Under the pieces are notes generated by a model. The model did not search any database, had not been told where the DNA came from, and worked only from the letters and a program-made list of their open reading frames with translations. A stretch of DNA of 53,394 nt from CAYLJJ01 sp964384025 (GTDB lineage Bacteria > Myxococcota_A > Bradymonadia > UBA7976 > UBA1532): NCBI GenBank assembly GCA_964384025.1, contig CAYLJJ010000039.1, positions 1-53,394 on the forward strand. The letters run 5' to 3'. Shown one piece after another: positions 41,088-50,450 of this stretch. Each line of letters starts with the position of its first letter. The first letter of the stretch is position 1. The translations under genes were made by a program, and so were the position numbers.

Positions 41088-42554
41088 TCAAGGATCAGGC
41101 GGTAGGTGTATCAAGCGCTTATCTTCAGGGCGCAGCCTCCGAGCGCGAGCTGCTGCTTGGCTGGCGCGATGACGATCCCCTTGCGCCTCCCAGGCCAGCG
41201 AGAGGTTGAACTGTCCCGCGAAGGAGCGAGGGTTAAGGCGCAGGGCTTCTTCAAAAGCCACCACCGCTTGCTCGAGCTGATCCCCGCTCATATAGATCCG
41301 CCCCAGAAGCAGCCAACCCTCCACCGAGGGGGTGAGGAGTAAGGCTCGTCGAGCGAGAGCCTCAGCCTCCTTTGGCTCTCGCTCCAAGCGCAGAAGTGCT
41401 TCATAGCGTAGGGCTCGGTCAGGCCTCAGGGAGAGCCGCGCAGCGTCCCTGAGCAGGCTGGGCTCTTGAGCCTCCATCCCCATCACCATCAGACGATCTC
41501 CCAGAAGCTGGGCGCTGCCCAAGAGCAAACTCAGGAGTCCTAAGATCCAGGCGAGCGGTCTTGGTTTGCCGCCTGGATGGGTCGAGCGGCTCAGCCCCAG
41601 AGCGTAGGCGATCATAAAGAGGCTGCTGGGTACAGAGAGCAGCGGCGCGAAGAGAGAGAAGGCGCTCAGGCCCCAGAGCAGCTCTCGACTACGCCCTCGG
41701 CTCCTCCAGAGCCCCCAGAGCAGAGGGAGGAGCAGAGGGAGCGCCAAGAGACCATGCTCTGCTAAGAGCTGAAGGGGTAAAGAATGAGCCTCATAGGCGT
41801 TGCTCCAGAGCGCCGAGGAGAGCCCACTCTGGGCCTCTAAGAAGGCTCCGTGGAACTGCCCTGGCCCAACCCCCCAGGGGAAGCCAGCACGGATCACTTT
41901 TAAGCCCAGATCCCAGAGATAGAGGCGCCCTTGGAGGTGGCTATACAGGGGCTCCAGCCAGAGGAGCGGCAAGAGGAGGAGCAGCCAGTGGCTTCGCCGC
42001 AGTCGAAGGCTCCAGCCCACAGCCAAGGCCAAGAGCCCTGCGAGGCTCCCGCTCCAGAGCAGCCCCGCTCCCTGGATAAGAAGCCAGGGCAGGTTTCGGC
42101 GGTTGAGGGAAAGGATCATACAACCCACCAGGAAGGCGGCCAGATGGGAGGGGTTGCCAAAGCTACCCCCCCAGCTAAAGAAGATCGGCAGAGCGGCCAG
42201 AGATCCTGCCCAGGCGGCGGCTCGCTGTAGGGTGGGTAGATCTCTTTTGGAGTCACGTCCCAGAGCTTGAGCCCCCAAGGCGATGAGCCCCCAGAGTAGA
42301 GCCTCCCATGCTCCTCCCGGATCTGAAAGCGGACGCCAAAGCCCCGGTAGAAGGAGCGCTAACCAGAGAAGCCCGCGAAGCTCTAAGAGGCGAGGGAGGT
42401 TAAGCAGCGGGAGGAGAGCGCAGAGCCAGAGCTTGGGGAGCCCCTGTTGGCTCTGTCCAGGGAGCCAGAGAAGGGCGAGGAGGATCAAGAAGAGCCCAGG
42501 CAGAGGGAGAGAGCCCCAACGCTGTGTCTTGGGCGCTGAGTTAAAATCCTTCAT
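41088..42554 (-). CDS. O-antigen ligase/polymerase-like membrane protein with TPR tail
   Basis: A 488-residue protein with about ten membrane spans. The periplasmic-loop region carries the Wzy_C/WaaL pattern: GRLYLWDLGLKVIRAGFPWG, then VGPGQFHGAF and AHSLPLQLLAEHGLL. The C-terminal 100 residues form two or three TPR-like repeats (EGWLLLGRIYMSGDQLEQAV, then ALRLNPRSFAGQFNLSLAWE). Such proteins join or polymerise sugar chains on the outer face of the inner membrane, and the TPR tail may hold partners. It lies 25 bp after a beta-propeller lipoprotein gene and is the last gene of the kinase operon. Confidence 0.7.
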   Translation of the reverse strand: MKDFNSAPKTQRWGSLPLPGLFLILLALLWLPGQSQQGLPKLWLCALLPLLNLPRLLELRGLLWLALLLPGLWRPLSDPGGAWEALLWGLIALGAQALGRDSKRDLPTLQRAAAWAGSLAALPIFFSWGGSFGNPSHLAAFLVGCMILSLNRRNLPWLLIQGAGLLWSGSLAGLLALAVGWSLRLRRSHWLLLLLPLLWLEPLYSHLQGRLYLWDLGLKVIRAGFPWGVGPGQFHGAFLEAQSGLSSALWSNAYEAHSLPLQLLAEHGLLALPLLLPLLWGLWRSRGRSRELLWGLSAFSLFAPLLSVPSSLFMIAYALGLSRSTHPGGKPRPLAWILGLLSLLLGSAQLLGDRLMVMGMEAQEPSLLRDAARLSLRPDRALRYEALLRLEREPKEAEALARRALLLTPSVEGWLLLGRIYMSGDQLEQAVVAFEEALRLNPRSFAGQFNLSLAWEAQGDRHRASQAAARARRLRPEDKRLIHLPPDP

Positions 42555-42579
42555 CAGGCTCAGCTGGATGGGTAGAGCA

Positions 42580-43878
42580 TCAAAGGAAGCGAAGCCAAGT
42601 GTCGGCGCGGCCGCTTAAACCCTCAACCCTGTAAGGGATGGGAGGGCGAGCAGCCAGATCCAGGATAGCGACACCGTCGGAGAGAGCCAAGGCCGCATAG
42701 CGCCCATCTGGGCTGAGCTGAGCGCCTCTGATCGGAGCCTCAATCAACTCCTCTAGCTCGTAACGCTCCCCGCTGAGGCGATCAAGGATGATGCCCCCTC
42801 CTTCAGGGGCTCCGCAGGGGCTCACGTCCAAGATGATGATCAGCTCGCTCTCAGAGTGAACAAGGAGATGGTGAGGATCTCCGCTGTGCTCCCAGGGCTC
42901 TTCATCGTCCAGAAGATCATCCCAAATGCTGCGAGTGGAGCCTGGGTGCTTCTCTAAGCAGCTCGCGCTGGGAGGGAACTCAATCAGGATCTGGGAGGGG
43001 CTCAGCATCTGAATCAACATCTGGGGATCGCTGAAGCGCTGAGGTGGCAACGAGACAGGAAGATCAACGCTGGGATCCTCTAGATCGAGGATCCGGCCCT
43101 GGAGCCCCTCCTCACCTGAGCTGCTGGAGTCCAAGAGCAACACGCGGCTGCCAAAGTGAGCCCCCAGACGGCCCCCCCCCAACTCCTGGACGCCGAGATC
43201 CAGGGCGTTCATAAAGGCGACCTTGAGTTCCTCTAAACCGACAGTCTGATAGAGCACCCCCGCCGGATCTGGACCCACCGGGGTGACTTCGGAGCCGATC
43301 AGCTCCCGAGCCCGCGTTTCCGCCAACCCCAGAGCCCAAAGGTGAGGGGTGATGCGATCCAGGAGCACCGCATCTTGACCAGGAAAAGCGAGGAGATCTT
43401 GGGCCTCAATGCGGTCCAGCTCCGCTCCATTCTCAGCCAGGACCCGTACAAAGCCAGGAGCCTCTGTTAGAGAGGCGACTCGATCCCCCTCAGGTGAGAG
43501 CAAGGGTGGGTTCATGGGGGTCGCTCTCCACTCCTCAATATGTCCCAGCTCTCCCTGCTCCAGATCCAAAAGTCGCAGGGGGCGCGCTGAATCATCAGGG
43601 ACACAGAGCAGACGCAGAGAGTGGGCGCTGAGCTGGGCGCTGGAGCGCTCACAGAGCCGCCGAGGGTTCTGGCCCAGGGGGCCGCTTATCCAAAGGTCCC
43701 CATCCATACGAAAGAGGAGCGCGCGGCTGCTGCGACCAACCCGACCCACCAAAGCGTCAGGGGCACCCAAGAGGCTGCCATCTGGAGGCGCACGCAGACC
43801 AGATGAGCCATCCTCCTCTCCCTGAGCGCAGCTCAACGCAAACAGGAGCAGTAGGCTGGGACCGATGGTGAGTCTCAT
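42580..43878 (-). CDS. Beta-propeller-like lipoprotein
   Basis: A 432-residue protein beginning MRLTIGPSLLLLFALSCAQG, a lipobox with Cys17. The mature part has regularly spaced short beta strands with motifs such as LLSPEGDRVASL and LSPDGRYAALALSDG, suggesting a WD40- or PD40-like propeller. Its ATG overlaps the gpmI stop by four bases (ATGA). No enzyme motif is seen. Role unknown; it may act in the envelope with the ligase-like protein after it. Confidence 0.6.
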   Translation of the reverse strand: MRLTIGPSLLLLFALSCAQGEEDGSSGLRAPPDGSLLGAPDALVGRVGRSSRALLFRMDGDLWISGPLGQNPRRLCERSSAQLSAHSLRLLCVPDDSARPLRLLDLEQGELGHIEEWRATPMNPPLLSPEGDRVASLTEAPGFVRVLAENGAELDRIEAQDLLAFPGQDAVLLDRITPHLWALGLAETRARELIGSEVTPVGPDPAGVLYQTVGLEELKVAFMNALDLGVQELGGGRLGAHFGSRVLLLDSSSSGEEGLQGRILDLEDPSVDLPVSLPPQRFSDPQMLIQMLSPSQILIEFPPSASCLEKHPGSTRSIWDDLLDDEEPWEHSGDPHHLLVHSESELIIILDVSPCGAPEGGGIILDRLSGERYELEELIEAPIRGAQLSPDGRYAALALSDGVAILDLAARPPIPYRVEGLSGRADTWLRFL

Positions 43879-45515
43879 CTCAGCAGCGAGGGCGCGTAGT
43901 CCTCAGGGGCCTCAAGCCCCAGCAAATTGAGGAGGGTAGCGGCTACATTTGCCAAACCGGGCTGAGAGATCTCAGAGTTCAGCCCTTGAGGAAAGCGCGT
44001 CAAAGGATCAAAGAGGATCAGCGGAACCGGGTTGAGGCTGTGGCTGGTGAGGGGGGTAATACGCTCCCCCACTCTCTGGAATCCACCCCCCTTCTTACGA
44101 GCATACATCTCATCGGCGTTGCCATGATCTGCAGTGATCAGCGCCACACCGCCCAGCTCCTTGACCGTCTTAAGTAGGCGTGCCAAGGCCAGATCTACAG
44201 CCTCAACCGCGAGGATCGCAGCTCGACGATCACCTGTGTGCCCCACCATATCCCCATTGGCGAAGTTGATACGAGCAGAGCGGACCCCGCTTCGAAGAGC
44301 AGCTTGGGTGGCATCGACGATCTCCGCTGACTTCATCCAGGGGCGCTGCTCAAAGGGGATTAGATCGCTGGGGATCTCCTGATAGCGCTCCAAGGACTCG
44401 TCAAAGAAGCCGCTGCGGTTGCCATTCCAAAAGTAGGTGACATGGCCAAACTTCTGAGTCTCACTGCAAGCGTACTGAGTAACACCATTGCGGGCGAGGT
44501 GCTCTCCCAGGGTGCGACTGATCGCAGGGGGCTGCACCAAAAAACGCTTGGGGATTTTAAGGTCCCCATCATACTGCATCATGCCTGCATAGCGCAGCTT
44601 GGGGAGCCGCCCTCGCTTGAACTCTTTGAGCCCTTCCTCTTCAAAGGCGCGAGAGATCTCGATGCCGCGATCTCCCCGGAAGTTAAAGAAGATCACGCTG
44701 GCTCCATCTCGGATGGGGCCGACAGCTCCCTGCTCCTCCCCGATCACAAAGCCTGGGAGGAATTGATCAACAGCGCCGCTCTCCTCTCGAAGAGTCTCAA
44801 TGGCGACGCGGGCCGAGGGGAAACGCCGCCCCTCTCCCAGGACATGGTGTGCCCAGCCTCGCTGCACCATCGACCAGTCCGCTTCATAGCGATCCATGGT
44901 CAGACACATCCGCCCCCCACCGCTGGCGATCTGATACTCCCGATCGCCTCCAGCGTTGATCTCGCCCAAGACAGCTTCTAAGCGGTCAAAGTAGATCAGG
45001 GCGGAGCGCTCGCCGACATCGCGGCCATCCAGGAGGGCGTGAACACAGGCCGCCTTGACCCCCTCTTGACTGGCGCGGCGCAGCATAGCGTGGAGATGTT
45101 GCTCATGGCTGTGGACGTTGCCATCGCTGAGCAGGCCGATGAAATGCAGAGGCTCTCCAGACTCAAGGACCCCCTGGATAAGCCAACGCCAGCTCTCTCC
45201 CTCAAAGAGGGCTCCGCTCTTGATCGCTTGGTTGACGAGGCTGGCTCCTTGTTCAAAGACACGACCCGCGCCTAGGGCGTTGTGTCCCACCTCGCTGTTG
45301 CCCATATCCTTGTCGCTGGGTAGCCCTACAGCGCGACCATGCGCAGCCAAGGCGAGGTGAGCGCTGCTCGCGAAGAGCCGATCCAGGGTGGGTGTCCGCG
45401 CCAACCAGACCGCGTTCCCCTCATCCTGAGGTCCCAAGCCGACGCCATCCATCACCACAGTCAAGATGGAGTCCACGCCTTGATGGGGGCCTTGCCTCAA
45501 TCTCCACTCACTCAT
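43875..45515 (-). CDS. gpmI: Cofactor-independent phosphoglycerate mutase
   Basis: A 546-residue protein interconverting 3- and 2-phosphoglycerate in glycolysis. Key elements are visible: metal Asp23 in VVMDGVGLG, the catalytic Ser74 in MGNSEVGHNALG, VHALLDGRDV, RINFANGDMVGHTG and ITADHGNADEM. The length is slightly above the usual 510-515. It sits between a giant membrane protein and a lipoprotein in a kinase-led operon, which is an odd setting for a glycolytic enzyme. Confidence 0.93.
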   Translation of the reverse strand: MSEWRLRQGPHQGVDSILTVVMDGVGLGPQDEGNAVWLARTPTLDRLFASSAHLALAAHGRAVGLPSDKDMGNSEVGHNALGAGRVFEQGASLVNQAIKSGALFEGESWRWLIQGVLESGEPLHFIGLLSDGNVHSHEQHLHAMLRRASQEGVKAACVHALLDGRDVGERSALIYFDRLEAVLGEINAGGDREYQIASGGGRMCLTMDRYEADWSMVQRGWAHHVLGEGRRFPSARVAIETLREESGAVDQFLPGFVIGEEQGAVGPIRDGASVIFFNFRGDRGIEISRAFEEEGLKEFKRGRLPKLRYAGMMQYDGDLKIPKRFLVQPPAISRTLGEHLARNGVTQYACSETQKFGHVTYFWNGNRSGFFDESLERYQEIPSDLIPFEQRPWMKSAEIVDATQAALRSGVRSARINFANGDMVGHTGDRRAAILAVEAVDLALARLLKTVKELGGVALITADHGNADEMYARKKGGGFQRVGERITPLTSHSLNPVPLILFDPLTRFPQGLNSEISQPGLANVAATLLNLLGLEAPEDYAPSLLR

Positions 45516-45567
45516 CGCTTCTCCTTGATCTTGAGCTGCGCCGATCTATATCAGCACGCTCAGGGCC

Positions 45568-48500
45568 CTACCACTCCCAGCCCTGAACCTCTCGATATCG
45601 GGCGATGAGCTTCTCCTTGTGGCGGGCGATCCAGACCCCCATCCCAAAGAGGAGCAACCCCATCAACACCATCAGCACCGCCAGGATGAAGCGATCTTGA
45701 GCACCCCAGCGCCCCAGGTTGTAAGCCAGATCGAGGATCAGAAAGCCAAAGCCAAGCTGGAGGAAAGCGCGAATACGCCAAGCGATGCCCACCAAGACTC
45801 CCAAGATAGAGAACAACCCCAAGAGCAGGGCGGGCATGATCCCAGGAGCGTATAGGTGCTCGGCGCTGGCGGCGCCCAGCAGCAGAAGAGCACCGAAGCT
45901 TCTCAGGGTCCCACGGGTCTCACCCATATGCTGACCATAGCGTTGGGTCAAGAAGACCAAGCTTAAGCCCACAGGGAGCAGCCAAGCAGCGGGGCTCTCT
46001 ACTCCATAGCCGATCAGGACAGGAGCGAGGGCCAAGTTCAGAGAGAAGAGGGCCAGCCAAACCAGGAGGTTCTGCTTACGTTGTCGCGCCATCAGACCGT
46101 AGAGGAGCGCCGCCAAGCCGGGACCCAACCCTGAGAGGCTGTGATCCCAATCCATCACCAAGGGGAGCAGGACAGGCAGGAACAGAGCAAGCAGCTCTGT
46201 CTCCTTAACGCCAAGGCGCTGGCGCCGTCGCTTGAGCCAACGGGAGAGTCCCACAAGCAGGAAGGCGCTGAGGATCAGGACCGGACCATCCCAACCCTCT
46301 AGAAAGTCCAGGAGCCCGGTGCGGCCCCGCAGCCAAGCATAGAGCCCCAAGATGATCGCCTCAGCCAGTAGAAAGAGCCTCCCCGAGCGTCGCTGCTTGG
46401 CGCGAGAGAGGCTCAGGGGGATCAGCGTTAGACCCGCCAAGAGGAAGCTGATGATATCGAGGGTATTGGGTGTTCTCAGGAGGTTCCAGTTCACATAAAG
46501 CAGGCCGAGCAAGCCCAAAAGCAAGCTGAGGCCCTGGTTAAGCTTAGGCAAGCTCGACCCCAGAGCCGAGATTCGAGGTGCGAGGGGTCCCAACAGAGCC
46601 CAGAGGTTCATCACCACGATCATCGCGGGGAGGCAGTAGAGGAGATCTCGACCAATAGAGAGGTCCTGGGCCAGCGCCCAGATCCCCCATTCCGCTGCCA
46701 AGAGGAGCAGATAGAGCCCTGGAGCAGCCAGTTGAGCCCCTCGCTTATGGGAGAGAGGCAGCAGCAGTAGAGCCATCAGGCCCAAAGTTAAGGCTCCAGG
46801 CCAAGCCATCGGGAGCTGATGCCAGATCAGCGCTGCTCCCGCTGAGAGCAGCAGGCTGCTGAGCAACCAAGCCCAGCGGGAGCGCTCCTCCCTACAGTTC
46901 TTCTCCTCGTTGGAGAGGTAGAGCAGAGCAGCTAAGCTTAGACTGCCCCCATAAAGCTCAAGAGAGGAGAAAGCCAGGAGCAAGCTGAGCCCAGCGATGA
47001 GCAGAGAGAGGTTACGCAGCTCCAACTGTAAAAAGCGCGGCGGCTTAGGCCAGAGCAGCGCAGGGATAAGCCCCAGGGCAGCGATATGCAGCGCCCACTC
47101 TCCATCTAGACGAGGGCGTCTTGGATCATAAAACCAGAAGATCATCCAAGCCGCCAACAGCGTGAGCGGTCCCAAGACTCGGATGGGTTTAATCTGCACC
47201 TTTCCTGGCTGGAGGAGTTGGAGCAGCCCTGCCAGGGCAAAAGTTCCCACAGGCTCCCAACTCCCTCGTCCGAAGATCATCAGGACGATCCCCGCCATAT
47301 AGAGCCAAGCGCTGCCCACCCAGCGACCAGAGCGCCCTCCAAAGGCCAGGAGGAGCAGGGCTAAGGAAGAGATCAAGAGAGGGTTGAGCGCTGCCAAGAA
47401 CTGATCTGCGGCGAAGCTGATCCCCAAAAGAAGGGCGCTCTGACTGACCGCCCAGAGGGTAGAGGAGCGCTGCCGATAAGCCCAATCTCCCCAAAAGAGC
47501 GCTGCCAGGATCAGCAACCCCGCCATCCAGAGAGGGTGTTTGGCGAAAAAGGGGATCATCAGAAGGGCGAGTGCTCCCAAGAAGCGCCCCTGCTCGCTCA
47601 TAGAGCGGCTCCCTCCTTGGAGCGCAAAGTAGAAGCTTAGGGCAGAGGCAGAGGCGATCACTGCCCCCTGAGGTTGAACTCCACCCAGGGCTAAGATAAG
47701 CACCAGGAGCGCTCCCAGGGCCAGCTCTAGGCGGAAAAAGAGCGGGACCTCACGCAGCTTGCTCCAGGCTAGACCCGGCAGCAGAAGCAGCAGCAGGCCC
47801 AGGATCTGGAGGGCTTTTGGCAGCAGAGGCGTTTGGCCCAAGCCCATAAAGAGCAGAGAGAAGAGAGCCAACCAAAGGAGAGGGGGGACGATCAACCTAA
47901 AGAGCGCGCTCTTCTTGTTTCCCTTCAGGCCATGGCGCCAAAGGATCAGAGCACCATAGGCCAAGAGCAGCAACCCCCCTTCCCAAGGGCCGCGCTCCAT
48001 CGTCAGGGCCAGGAGCGCTAGAGGCGGCGTGAGCAGCCCCCCAACGGGCAAGCTTAGATCTCGCTTCACGAACAAGATAGTCAAGGCTGCTAAAGCTGCC
48101 ATGCTGGCCCAGAGGGAGGAGGAGATGCTCCAGCCCAGGGCTCCTGAGGCCAGGAGGATCATCAGATAGAGGAGCAGAAGGCGAAGCTGTGAGGAGCGGT
48201 GACTCAGCCAGAAGCTCCAAAGCCCGATATAGAGGAGCATAAAGCTTAGGGAGTGGATTGGAGCGAGGTTGAGATCTCCTAGAGCCATCCCAAAAGCGAT
48301 GATTAAGCTGAGGAGGGCAACTCCCTCGGCGGGCCTTTGAATCAGCCGAAAACGAGCGCTGGCCCAAAGAGCGATGGCGACAGAGGGGAAGAGCTGCAAG
48401 CTTCCCCAGGTCACTGGAAGTCGCTCATGACCCATCTTGAGCAGTTCTTTAAAGGAGGCCCTCATCTCAGGGGGTATCAAGGCGCCCAGGGCGGGGCCAT

Positions 48501-49971
48501 AGAGGAAGCCCAGGAGCAACCAGGAGAAAGCCGCGACCCACAAGAGGAGCGCTCTCTTCGAACTCTTCTTCATTGGCCAAGCGCTGCGTAGACAGACGCT
48601 TAGAGCCAGAATCAAGACCAGGGCTCTGGGGATGGCCGCCTGGAAGCTTCCCAGGAGGCTGAACCCCAAGAGCGCCAACAACGCAGAGACCACCCAGGGT
48701 CGTTCTCTGAAGCGGGGTGCCCAGAATCCAGCTACCGCCAGGGCCACGGAGCCTGCCGCTAAGCGCTCTATAGTGATAGGCAACATGGAGAGGAGCGGCA
48801 CGAGCAGGAGGAGGCCGATCTGGATCAGGCTGGCGTTGGGGAGCAGCCAGAGAGAGAGCCCCAGGGCAGCAGCGATCAACAGCATAGGGCTAAAAGCAGT
48901 AAAGGCCAGAGCACCTACACAGAGGGCCAGAGCATGAGGGAAGCGATCCCTCTCTTCAACCTCCTCTTTGACGTTCAGGACCCTCTGGATACGCAGCCCC
49001 ACCCAGAAGCTAAAGCCGATGGCGAGGAGCGTGCTAAAGACGCCAGGGAGAGGCTCTTTCAGGGCATCCCGCGCGATGAGGCCCATGATGGGGGTCACCG
49101 TTCCTGAGATGAGGGTCAGGAAGCGGGCAGGGTTGGGGAGCTCTAAGCGCCGCTCCAGGAACAACGCAACGCCCAAGAAGAAGCTGGTGTAGGTAGCGAT
49201 AAGGAGTTGGATAGAAGCGAAACGCCACTGCTGAGGGATCTCCGACCAGTTGATGGCAGCCAGATAGAGGGAGCCCGCGAAGAGGAGGATCGCCGCGAGC
49301 AGAAAGATGATGTTCTCAAAGGAGAGGAAGAGTCGCAGAGGAGAGCGACTGGGGGGGAGCTGAGCAACCTCAGGGGCCTCCACCAAGGGACGATTGTCCA
49401 GTGGGATGCCTACAGCACCGAGGGCCTCGGCGGCGTCAATCTCCTCCTCATCTTCGAATGAAGTCTCTTCAGACTCCTGCTTTAAGGGAACAGTGTCTTC
49501 TTCTGGTTGAGATACAGTGGCTTCTGGTTCCTCTGGTTGGTGGACAGTATAATTCAGTTTCTCTGATTTAGTCGCAAATTCGTTCGTTTCATCTGTTTGA
49601 TGCGCAGCACTTTCTAATTGAAGCGTTATAGCTTCTGGTTTCTCCTTTTGAAGTGCAACATCTTCTGATTCTTCTTTGACTGCTAAGTTTAATTCTTCAA
49701 GAACCTCGGCCTTGAGTTGCTCTCGTTTGCTCTCCCAATATTTCTGAATTTCCCACCGAGAAATACCGAATGGTAAGATACCCTCTAAATCTTCAAATTC
49801 ATCCAGCAACTCTAATGGTGTACGTTCTTTCAGTATTTCAATGCTTTGCCGAAGCTTTTTTCTTCGCTGGCTCAGCTTTCCTGAGAATAGTCTCTTAAAT
49901 ATGACAATTAGACCGACAAAATATATTATAGGAGTAGTTACACCTAAAACAATCAGTAAGAATTCCAGCAC
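45568..49971 (-). CDS. Giant multi-span membrane protein (1467 residues)
   Basis: The N-terminus has one membrane helix (LLIVLGVTTPIIYFVGLIVIF), a basic stretch, then an acidic, Gln/Glu/Thr-rich linker to about residue 200. From about 210 to the end there are more than 30 hydrophobic helices, interrupted only by short loops. The pattern resembles the DUF2157/DUF2339 group of large predicted membrane proteins, of unknown function, but a family cannot be confirmed by eye. DNA for the first 170 residues is markedly more AT-rich than the rest, so the N-terminal part may have a different origin. The gene starts 9 bp after the kinase gene, implying joint expression. Confidence 0.7.
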   Translation of the reverse strand: MLEFLLIVLGVTTPIIYFVGLIVIFKRLFSGKLSQRRKKLRQSIEILKERTPLELLDEFEDLEGILPFGISRWEIQKYWESKREQLKAEVLEELNLAVKEESEDVALQKEKPEAITLQLESAAHQTDETNEFATKSEKLNYTVHQPEEPEATVSQPEEDTVPLKQESEETSFEDEEEIDAAEALGAVGIPLDNRPLVEAPEVAQLPPSRSPLRLFLSFENIIFLLAAILLFAGSLYLAAINWSEIPQQWRFASIQLLIATYTSFFLGVALFLERRLELPNPARFLTLISGTVTPIMGLIARDALKEPLPGVFSTLLAIGFSFWVGLRIQRVLNVKEEVEERDRFPHALALCVGALAFTAFSPMLLIAAALGLSLWLLPNASLIQIGLLLLVPLLSMLPITIERLAAGSVALAVAGFWAPRFRERPWVVSALLALLGFSLLGSFQAAIPRALVLILALSVCLRSAWPMKKSSKRALLLWVAAFSWLLLGFLYGPALGALIPPEMRASFKELLKMGHERLPVTWGSLQLFPSVAIALWASARFRLIQRPAEGVALLSLIIAFGMALGDLNLAPIHSLSFMLLYIGLWSFWLSHRSSQLRLLLLYLMILLASGALGWSISSSLWASMAALAALTILFVKRDLSLPVGGLLTPPLALLALTMERGPWEGGLLLLAYGALILWRHGLKGNKKSALFRLIVPPLLWLALFSLLFMGLGQTPLLPKALQILGLLLLLLPGLAWSKLREVPLFFRLELALGALLVLILALGGVQPQGAVIASASALSFYFALQGGSRSMSEQGRFLGALALLMIPFFAKHPLWMAGLLILAALFWGDWAYRQRSSTLWAVSQSALLLGISFAADQFLAALNPLLISSLALLLLAFGGRSGRWVGSAWLYMAGIVLMIFGRGSWEPVGTFALAGLLQLLQPGKVQIKPIRVLGPLTLLAAWMIFWFYDPRRPRLDGEWALHIAALGLIPALLWPKPPRFLQLELRNLSLLIAGLSLLLAFSSLELYGGSLSLAALLYLSNEEKNCREERSRWAWLLSSLLLSAGAALIWHQLPMAWPGALTLGLMALLLLPLSHKRGAQLAAPGLYLLLLAAEWGIWALAQDLSIGRDLLYCLPAMIVVMNLWALLGPLAPRISALGSSLPKLNQGLSLLLGLLGLLYVNWNLLRTPNTLDIISFLLAGLTLIPLSLSRAKQRRSGRLFLLAEAIILGLYAWLRGRTGLLDFLEGWDGPVLILSAFLLVGLSRWLKRRRQRLGVKETELLALFLPVLLPLVMDWDHSLSGLGPGLAALLYGLMARQRKQNLLVWLALFSLNLALAPVLIGYGVESPAAWLLPVGLSLVFLTQRYGQHMGETRGTLRSFGALLLLGAASAEHLYAPGIMPALLLGLFSILGVLVGIAWRIRAFLQLGFGFLILDLAYNLGRWGAQDRFILAVLMVLMGLLLFGMGVWIARHKEKLIARYREVQGWEW

Positions 49972-50450
49972 AATTACACTCTAATTTGGATTGAGGATGC
50001 CGTTTACGCATCTATCATCTACATCGCCCTCAATGCATGCTTTGACCCTACGCTCTAGTTTATTTCGAATTTTACTTGAATGAAGCTTAAGTTTCAGATT
50101 GCCCCAAAGTCTCTGAGCTTTAGAGCACAAACATTGCTTTAATGCCTGCTCAAGCTGCTCTTGCAGACGTTTAACAAGTGTAGATGAGGGAGATGAAGCT
50201 CTGAGCTTGCCCTTAAGTACTCTCTTTTTCACCCTCTCTGGATTCCTTCCCTTTTCTGCTCTACTCCGCGATGATTTTATATCTGGGCTCAATTCAGAAG
50301 AGTCTAGAGAGAGACCCATATCTTGAGGGAGTAGTTCTTGATCTTCAACTGTATAGAGCTGATGACGCACAGGAGAAAGCAACCCTGCCTCAGGAGGAAA
50401 GCTTCTATCAGAATCATACAGACCGCCTAAAGTAAACTTCAGGGACAGAA
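49455..50450. other. AT-rich patch across the kinase/membrane-protein junction
   Basis: Base composition drops in GC over the last third of the kinase gene and the first part of the membrane-protein gene, then returns to normal on both sides. Both encoded parts are the low-complexity, non-catalytic ends of their proteins. It may reflect replacement by recombination or relaxed selection. Limits are approximate. Confidence 0.5.
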
